From Nocardioides iriomotensis (GTDB lineage Bacteria > Actinomycetota > Actinomycetes > Propionibacteriales > Nocardioidaceae), in the NCBI RefSeq assembly GCF_004168035.1, contig NZ_SDPU01000028.1:186001-250000 (forward strand): a stretch of 64,000 nucleotides of DNA. Reading direction: 5' to 3'. This document shows, piece after piece, positions 58,476 to 64,000 of the stretch (position 1 is its first letter; each line of letters opens with the position of its first letter). The translations under genes were made by a program, and so were the position numbers. A model generated the notes under the pieces. It did no database searches, had not been told where the DNA came from, and saw nothing but the letters and a program-made list of their open reading frames with translations.

Positions 58476-60380
58476 TCATGGGAGCGCCGGCGTTGCGACC
58501 TCGGCCGGCCCCGCGGTCTGGGCACCGCCGGGCCGCGGCGCTCCCGGGTGCGGGATCGCGGCGAGGAGCTTGCGCGTGTAGGGGTCGCGGGCCTCGCGGA
58601 TGACCTCCATCGTCGGCCCGTGCTCGACCATCTCGCCCTGGTTCAGCACCATGACCTCGTCGGCGAGCAGCCGGGCACTGAGCAGGTCGTGGGTGATGTA
58701 GAGCATCGCGATGCCGCGCTCGCGCACGAGCCGGTCGAGCAGCGCGACGATCTCGGCGCGGATCGACACGTCGAGCATCGAGATCGGCTCGTCGGCGACG
58801 AGCACCTCGGGCTCGCTCGCCAGCGCGCGGGCGATCACGACGCGCTGCCGCTGACCACCGGAGAGCTGGTGCGGCAGCTTGTCGAGGTACTGCGCGGCCG
58901 GGCTCAGCCCGACCGTCTCGAGCAGCTCGCCGGCGCGCGCCCGCGCGTCCTGCTTGCCCAGGCCGAGGTGGTTGCGCAGCGGCCGCGAGATCGCGTAGGC
59001 GACGGTGCGGGTCGGGTTCAGCGCGGAGAACGGGTCCTGGAACACCAGCTGCACGTGCCGGCGGTAGCCCCGCAGCGCGCGGCGGCCCAGCGAGCCGACG
59101 TCGGTGCTCCCGAACCTGACCGTGCCATCACTGGGACGCTCGACCCCGGTGATCATCCGGGCGATCGTGGTCTTGCCGGACCCGCTCTGCCCGACGAGCG
59201 CGGTGACCCGGCCCGGTCGCAGCGCGAACGACACGTCGTGCACGGCGCGGACGCTCGTGCTCTTCCCGCCGCGGCGCACCTTGTACGTCTTGCCGGCCCC
59301 GTCGACGACCAGCACCGGCTCGCCGTCGGCCGCCCCGCGCGGGCTGGCGTCGGCGGCGAAGACGGCGTCGAGCTGGTCGACCGGGGCGGCCTTGCGCGCG
59401 GGTACGCCGTCGGCGACCGCCCACTCGACGAGCAGGCAGCGCGCCTCGCCGCGGCCCGCGGGCAGCAGCTCGGGGTGCTCGCTCTCGCAGGCGTCGACGG
59501 CGACCGGGCAGCGCGGCGCGAAGAGGCAGCCCTCATGGCTGCGCGACAGGTCCGGCGGCCGGCCGGGGATGAACGCCACCTCGACGTGCTCGTCGCGCGG
59601 GTCGGCGTAGGAGCCCATCAGGCCGGCGGTGTACGGGTGCAGGTGGTCGTGCACGATCGCGTCAGCCGGCTGGTCCTCGACCAGCTCCCCGCCGTACATC
59701 ACCAGCACGCGGTCGGCCATCTCGACGACGGTCCCGAGGTCGTGGCTGATGAACAGCACCGCGAAGCCGAGCTCCTCGCGCAGCTCGGCCAGCCGGTCGA
59801 GGATCTCGCGCTGCACGACCACGTCGAGACCGGTCGTCGGCTCGTCGAGGAGCACGAACTTCGGACGCAGCGCGAGGGCGAGGGCGAGGGCGACCCGCTG
59901 CTTCATGCCGCCGGAGAGCTCGTGCGGGTAGCGCCGGAGCACGTCGCGCGGCAGCGACACCATCTCCAGCAGCTCGCCGGCGCGCTCGTCGACGTCGAGG
60001 CCGCGGCCGGCCGCCTCCTCGTGCGCGGCGAAGCAGTCGGCGAACTGCTCGCGCACGGTGATGACCGGGTTGAGGGAGTTCATGCTCGACTGGAAGACGG
60101 TGGACAGGTCGACCCAGCGCAGCGGGCGCAGCTCGTCCTCGCTCGCCTCGGTGATGTCGCGGCCGTCGAAGACGATCCGGCCGCCGCTGATCGCCGCCGG
60201 CTTCTCCAGCAGCCGCAGTACGGCGTTGCCGAGCGTCGACTTGCCGCAGCCGGACTCGCCGAGCAGGCCGACGAACTCGCCTTCCTCGACCGAGAAGGTG
60301 ACGCCGTCGACGGCACGGACCTGGGCGGAGTCGCGCGGGGAGTAGGTGACGGACAGGTCGGTGACCTCGAGCAGAGCCAT
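58476..60380 (-). CDS. Fused double ABC ATPase (OppD-OppF type)
   Basis: A 634-residue protein made of two ATPases. Module 1 (residues ~1-330): Walker [10 protein letters not shown] (41-49), signature LSGGMKQRVAL, Walker B FVLLDEPTTGLD, and an oligo_HPY region (CLFAPRCPVAVDAC). Module 2 (~370-610): Walker A GQSGSGKTT, signature LSGGQRQRVVI, Walker B VLVADEPISMLD. The single chain replaces the separate D and F subunits of the first transporter in this window. It powers the permeases encoded just upstream. The ATG (MALLEVTDLS) is five bases after the permease stop. Confidence 0.92.
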   Translation of the reverse strand: MALLEVTDLSVTYSPRDSAQVRAVDGVTFSVEEGEFVGLLGESGCGKSTLGNAVLRLLEKPAAISGGRIVFDGRDITEASEDELRPLRWVDLSTVFQSSMNSLNPVITVREQFADCFAAHEEAAGRGLDVDERAGELLEMVSLPRDVLRRYPHELSGGMKQRVALALALALRPKFVLLDEPTTGLDVVVQREILDRLAELREELGFAVLFISHDLGTVVEMADRVLVMYGGELVEDQPADAIVHDHLHPYTAGLMGSYADPRDEHVEVAFIPGRPPDLSRSHEGCLFAPRCPVAVDACESEHPELLPAGRGEARCLLVEWAVADGVPARKAAPVDQLDAVFAADASPRGAADGEPVLVVDGAGKTYKVRRGGKSTSVRAVHDVSFALRPGRVTALVGQSGSGKTTIARMITGVERPSDGTVRFGSTDVGSLGRRALRGYRRHVQLVFQDPFSALNPTRTVAYAISRPLRNHLGLGKQDARARAGELLETVGLSPAAQYLDKLPHQLSGGQRQRVVIARALASEPEVLVADEPISMLDVSIRAEIVALLDRLVRERGIAMLYITHDLLSARLLADEVMVLNQGEMVEHGPTMEVIREARDPYTRKLLAAIPHPGAPRPGGAQTAGPAEVATPALP

Positions 60381-60385
60381 GGCGC

Positions 60386-61324
60386 TCAGTCCTCCCGGAG
60401 GTGCGGGTTGCTCAGCGCGTCGACGCCGAAGTTGATCAGGGTGAACGACGTGATCAGGCCGGCCAGCACCACGCCCGGCGCGACCAGCCACGCCCACTGC
60501 CCGGTGAGCAGGGCGCCGCCGGCGCTGGCCTGGTTGAGCATCGTGCCCCAGCTGATCGTCTGCGGGTCGCCGAGACCGAGGAACGACAGGCCCGCCTCCG
60601 CGCCGATCGCGCCGAGGGCCGAGCCCATGAAGCCGACGACGATGAGCGAGGTCATGTTGGGCGCGATCTCGTAGAAGATGATCCGCATCGTGCCGTCGCC
60701 GGAGAACTTGGCCGCGGTCACGTAGTCGCGGGTGCGCAGCGTGATGATCTGGGCGCGCTTGATCCGGGCGCCGAACGCCCAGCCGGTCACCGCGATCACG
60801 ATGATGACGAGCCCCAGACCCTTCACCGGCGCGTAGGCGCTCAGCGTGATCATCAGCGGCAGGACCGGTACGACGAGGCCGAGGTTGATCAGGAACGACA
60901 GCACCTCGTCGACCACGCCTTGCAGGTAGCCGGCGGTGAGGCCGATGACGAGCGCGATCACTGTCGACAGCACGCCGGCCACGATGCCGACGATCAGCGA
61001 CGTCCGGGCGCCGTACACGAGCTGGGAGAAGACGTCCTGGCCGCGGGCGGTGGTGCCGAGCCAGTGCGCAGCCGACGGGCCTTCGGAGAGACCGAAGTCG
61101 TCGACGCGCGGGCCGTACGGCGTGACGAGGGGCGCGGCGACGGCGACCACCACGAAGCCGGCCAGCATGACCAGCCCGAGGCGGCACTTGCCGTTGCGCC
61201 ACAGGATCACGAACCAGCCGGGGACCCGGCCACTGCGGCCCGCCTCGACCGCGGCGACACCGGCGAGCTCGGTGTCCCCGGCGCCGGTGGTGGCGGCGGC
61301 GGGGACGTTGCTGGTGCTGCTCAT
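60386..61324 (-). CDS. ABC transporter permease (OppC/DppC type)
   Basis: A 312-residue permease. Segments HWLGTTARGQDVFSQLVYGARTSLI and the coupling segment VTAAKFSGDGTMRIIFYEIAPNM are typical of DppC. An N-terminal polar stretch of ~40 residues precedes TM1. The ATG overlaps the upstream DppB-type stop by four bases. Confidence 0.92.
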   Translation of the reverse strand: MSSTSNVPAAATTGAGDTELAGVAAVEAGRSGRVPGWFVILWRNGKCRLGLVMLAGFVVVAVAAPLVTPYGPRVDDFGLSEGPSAAHWLGTTARGQDVFSQLVYGARTSLIVGIVAGVLSTVIALVIGLTAGYLQGVVDEVLSFLINLGLVVPVLPLMITLSAYAPVKGLGLVIIVIAVTGWAFGARIKRAQIITLRTRDYVTAAKFSGDGTMRIIFYEIAPNMTSLIVVGFMGSALGAIGAEAGLSFLGLGDPQTISWGTMLNQASAGGALLTGQWAWLVAPGVVLAGLITSFTLINFGVDALSNPHLRED

Positions 61325-62316
61325 GCCGCCTCCGTCCGGCGGACGCGCGGGTCGAGCACGCCGTACAGCAGGTCGGCGACGAAGTTCGCGACGAGCACAC
61401 CGATGGTCGTGAAGAGGAACAGTGCCTGCATCAGGGGGAAGTCCTTGTTGGACACCGACTCGAGCAGGAGACGCCCGAGGCCGGGGTAGTTGAAGATCGT
61501 CTCGACGAGCACCGTGCCGCCGAGGATGCTGCCGAGCGCGATCGCGAAGCCGGTGACGTTCGGCAGGATCGCGATCCGCGCGCCGTAGGTGAGCGCGATC
61601 CGGCGCTGCGGCAGGCCCTTGGCGCGGGCCAGCCGCGCGTAGTCCTGGCCGAGCTCCTGCACCATGTTGTTGCGCATCCCGATGATCCAGCCGATCGGGC
61701 CGGTGATCAGCAGCGACAGTGCCGGCAGCACGCTGTGCTGGAAGGCGTCGGAGAAGAACAGCCAGCTCCAGCCGGGCGTGCTGCCACCGCCGTAGCCGCC
61801 GCCGTCGGGGAACCACTGCAGCGTGATCGCGAAGACGTAGATCAGGAGCAGCGCGATCCAGAAGAACGGCAGCGTGCCGACGAACGTCGAGCCGAGCGTG
61901 ATGACCGAGTCGACGCGGGAGTTGCGGCGGTACGCCGCCCACGCGCCGAGCAGCGTGCCGATCACGAACGACAGGATCTGGGTGACGCCGACCAGGACCA
62001 CCGTCCAGAGCGCGGCGTCCCCGATCACCTCGGTGACGGTGTAGGGGAAGTAGGTGTAGGACAGCCCGAAGTTCCCGTGGACAAGCTCGCCGAGGTAGTC
62101 CCAGTACTGCGTGAGCAGACTTCCGTCCGGCGTACCGAGCAGTCTCCGGATCGCCTCCACCTGGCGCGGGTCGACGGCCTCGGACTTCCCGGTCAAGCGG
62201 CTGACGATGGCCTCGGCGGGGTCGCCGGGCTGCAGCCGCGGGATCAGGAAGTTGAGGGTGACCGCGGCCCAGAGGGTGGCGACGAAGAAGCCGGTACGCC
62301 GGAGGAAGTAGCCCAT
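61321..62316 (-). CDS. ABC transporter permease (OppB/DppB type)
   Basis: A 331-residue permease starting [24 protein letters not shown]. It has the long external loop after TM1 (RLTGKSEAVDPRQVEAIRRLLG) and the coupling segment RLARAKGLPQRRIALTYGARIAIL. It follows the binding-protein gene by three bases and is part of one operon. Confidence 0.92.
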   Translation of the reverse strand: MGYFLRRTGFFVATLWAAVTLNFLIPRLQPGDPAEAIVSRLTGKSEAVDPRQVEAIRRLLGTPDGSLLTQYWDYLGELVHGNFGLSYTYFPYTVTEVIGDAALWTVVLVGVTQILSFVIGTLLGAWAAYRRNSRVDSVITLGSTFVGTLPFFWIALLLIYVFAITLQWFPDGGGYGGGSTPGWSWLFFSDAFQHSVLPALSLLITGPIGWIIGMRNNMVQELGQDYARLARAKGLPQRRIALTYGARIAILPNVTGFAIALGSILGGTVLVETIFNYPGLGRLLLESVSNKDFPLMQALFLFTTIGVLVANFVADLLYGVLDPRVRRTEAA

Positions 62317-62319
62317 GGG

Positions 62320-64000
62320 TCAGCCCTCGTCCCCGGAGTCCTCAGCCGGACGCAGGTGCATCAGCATCGGCAGGAAGTCGTTGCTGCCGGCGTACGGGTC
62401 GTCCTCGTTGGGCCAGCCCACGGCGTTCTTGGTGCTGTACTGGAACCACTTGGCGCCGTACCAGATCGGGATGTTCGGCACCTCGTCCATCATGATCTCG
62501 GCCAGCCCGGCGACGGCCTCCTGCTGCTCCGACTCGTCGGTCGCGACCTTGAGGTCGGCGAGGAGGGCGTCGGTCTCCGGGTCCTGCCACCGCGTCTCGT
62601 TGGAGAGCGCCGGCTTGCCGACCGGTGCCGTGCGGGAGCTGTCGAGCGGGTCCGCGAAGTTGCGGTACATGTCGCAGGTGCCGCCGTAGACGCCGAAGAT
62701 CATGTCGTAGTTGCCGGTCTTGCGGTCCTCGTCGTGCGTGGCCGGCTGCGGCGTCTCCTGGTCCACCTCGAAGCCGAGGTCCTGCAGGTTCTCGATCAGG
62801 ATGTCCGACGCGGCGACCCAGTCGAGGTACTCGCCCGGGACCTTGAAGCTGAACGAGATCGGGTTGCCGTCCTTGTCGAGACGGTTGCCGTCGGCGTCCG
62901 TCTTGTAGCCCGCGTCGGTCAGCGCCTGGTCGGCCGCCTCGGCGTCGTACGGCATCTTGCCCTCGTTCTCGAGACCCTCCGGCAGCCAGTCCTCCTGGCC
63001 GGGGATGACCAGGCCGGTCTGGCTGGCCTGCTCGACGTAGCCGAGCTGGGCCTTCTCGACGACCTCGTCGTAGTTGAAGGCGGTCGTCAGCGCACGCCGG
63101 AACTCGACGTCGTCGAACGGCTTCTCGGTCAGGTTCATGTACACGGAGATGACGCCACCGGGCGCGTACCAGTAGTGGTTGTGCTCGGGGTCGCGCTCGA
63201 CGTACGTCTTCTCGATGTCGGGGACGTACATGCCCTGGGTGTCGTACTCGCCGCGGCTGAGCTTGAGCTGCTCGACCTGGCCGCCGGAGTCGACCTTGTG
63301 GAACTTGATCTCCTTGACCTTCAGGTCGTCGGCCTGCCAGTAGTCGGGGTTGCGCTCGATCGTCAGCTCGCGCGGGTTGAACGACTTGATCGTCATCGGG
63401 CCGGTGCCGACGGGGTCCTTCGCGTTCGTGAACGTCGTCGGGTCGTCGACCTGCGACCAGACGTGCTCCGGCACGATCGGGACGCCGTTGATCATCTGGA
63501 ACGCCGAACCGCCGGGCTCCTTGAACGTGAACGTGACCTGGCTGTCGCCGGTCGCCTCGACGGCGTCGAGGTACTGCCAGACGCCGGCAGTGTCGAGGAC
63601 GTCGTTCTCCTTGATCAGGTTGAACGTGTAGGCGACGTCCTCGTTGGTGAAGTCCTCACCGTCGTTCCACTTCACGCCGTCGCGGATGTCGAAGACGAGG
63701 GTCTTGTCGTCGGTCCAGTCGTAGCCGGTGGCCAGCCACGGGATCTCCTGGCAGGAGTAGGTCTCGACGATCATCAGCCGCTCGTAGAGGTACTCGGTGG
63801 CGCTGAGCTTGGTGGCGAGGAGGAACGGGTTGTAGTTCTCCTTCGGCATCTCGCCGCCGCCGAAGTCGCCGTAGTTCAGGACGGGGATCAGGCCGTCCTC
63901 GGTGGGAGCGGCGCTGGTGCTCTCGGTGCCGGTGCAGCCGGCGAGGGTGAGGCTTGCTGTGGTCGCGACCGCCACGAGGGCAGCACGGAACCGTCGGGGT
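62320..64000 (-). CDS. ABC transporter substrate-binding lipoprotein (family 5), 5' end outside the window
   Basis: At least 560 residues; the frame stays open to the right edge, and a signal peptide with basic residues (PRRFRAALVAVATTAS) and lipobox (LTLAGC) is still in view, so only a few residues are missing. SBP_bac_5 segments follow (LVFDIRDGVKWNDGEDFTNEDVAY, GTGPMTIKSF). Members bind peptides or, in some bacteria, oligosaccharides. The adjacent GH39 pair suggests a xylo-oligosaccharide-type ligand, by inference. Confidence 0.9.
   Translation of the reverse strand, partial: PRRFRAALVAVATTASLTLAGCTGTESTSAAPTEDGLIPVLNYGDFGGGEMPKENYNPFLLATKLSATEYLYERLMIVETYSCQEIPWLATGYDWTDDKTLVFDIRDGVKWNDGEDFTNEDVAYTFNLIKENDVLDTAGVWQYLDAVEATGDSQVTFTFKEPGGSAFQMINGVPIVPEHVWSQVDDPTTFTNAKDPVGTGPMTIKSFNPRELTIERNPDYWQADDLKVKEIKFHKVDSGGQVEQLKLSRGEYDTQGMYVPDIEKTYVERDPEHNHYWYAPGGVISVYMNLTEKPFDDVEFRRALTTAFNYDEVVEKAQLGYVEQASQTGLVIPGQEDWLPEGLENEGKMPYDAEAADQALTDAGYKTDADGNRLDKDGNPISFSFKVPGEYLDWVAASDILIENLQDLGFEVDQETPQPATHDEDRKTGNYDMIFGVYGGTCDMYRNFADPLDSSRTAPVGKPALSNETRWQDPETDALLADLKVATDESEQQEAVAGLAEIMMDEVPNIPIWYGAKWFQYSTKNAVGWPNEDDPYAGSNDFLPMLMHLRPAEDSGDEG

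Overview
The window is one stretch of a very GC-rich chromosome from a Gram-positive actinobacterium, most likely Nocardioides or a close relative in the Nocardioidaceae. The evidence is a dnaK-grpE-dnaJ-hspR block followed by clpB and controlled by a HAIR operator, a class E sortase, an EtfD-type Fe-S membrane oxidoreductase, an actinobacterial HutH (Cys-Ser-Gly cofactor triad), many GTG starts, and several leaderless-type promoters with a TAnnnT box 6-7 bases before the start codon. I saw no rRNA, tRNA, insertion sequence, prophage or CRISPR array.

Layout. 1-4.5 kb: the end of a GH13 alpha-glucosidase, class II fructose-bisphosphate aldolase, and a split sugar PTS whose IIC gene diverges from a IIB-IIA pair. 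4.5-11.3 kb: housekeeping genes (SpoU methyltransferase, DedA, FUSC-like protein, pyrE, class E sortase, aminotransferase, membrane proteins). 11.4-18.3 kb: the heat-shock block. 18.5-25.2 kb: a five-gene Opp/Dpp-type ABC importer operon. 25.3-34.9 kb: a P450, an MFS exporter, a ZIP transporter, a large LuxR/MalT-type (LAL) regulator preceded by a small Arg-rich ORF, a 32-bp tandem repeat array, and a divergent pair of an MFS exporter and an HxlR-peroxiredoxin fusion regulator.

34.9-45.2 kb is a histidine-utilisation region: hutI, hutF, an M20 amidohydrolase standing where hutG would be expected, hutU, hutH, a double-GNAT protein and an IclR regulator, interleaved with a DUF1540 protein, a nitroreductase and a DUF1992 protein. 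45.2-53 kb holds a large secreted amidohydrolase-like protein, a ferric-reductase-type flavoprotein, an ArsR/SRPBCC pair and an etfD-like gene. 53-64 kb looks like a carbohydrate locus: a PhyH-family dioxygenase, an AraC regulator, two tandem cytoplasmic GH39 glycosidases behind a LacI-type palindrome and, converging on them, an Opp-type ABC importer with fused ATPases.

The most interesting candidate system is at 32.7-34.9 kb. A single protein joins an HxlR DNA-binding domain to a peroxiredoxin domain and contains exactly two cysteines, one at the HxlR sensing position and one at the peroxidatic position. It faces an MFS exporter gene whose near-leaderless start lies inside a perfect palindrome. 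Other signals worth following are a two-hairpin dispersed element present twice with stem-preserving changes, repeat-derived N-termini on HutU and HutH, and tandem 13-bp direct repeats upstream of the LAL regulator.
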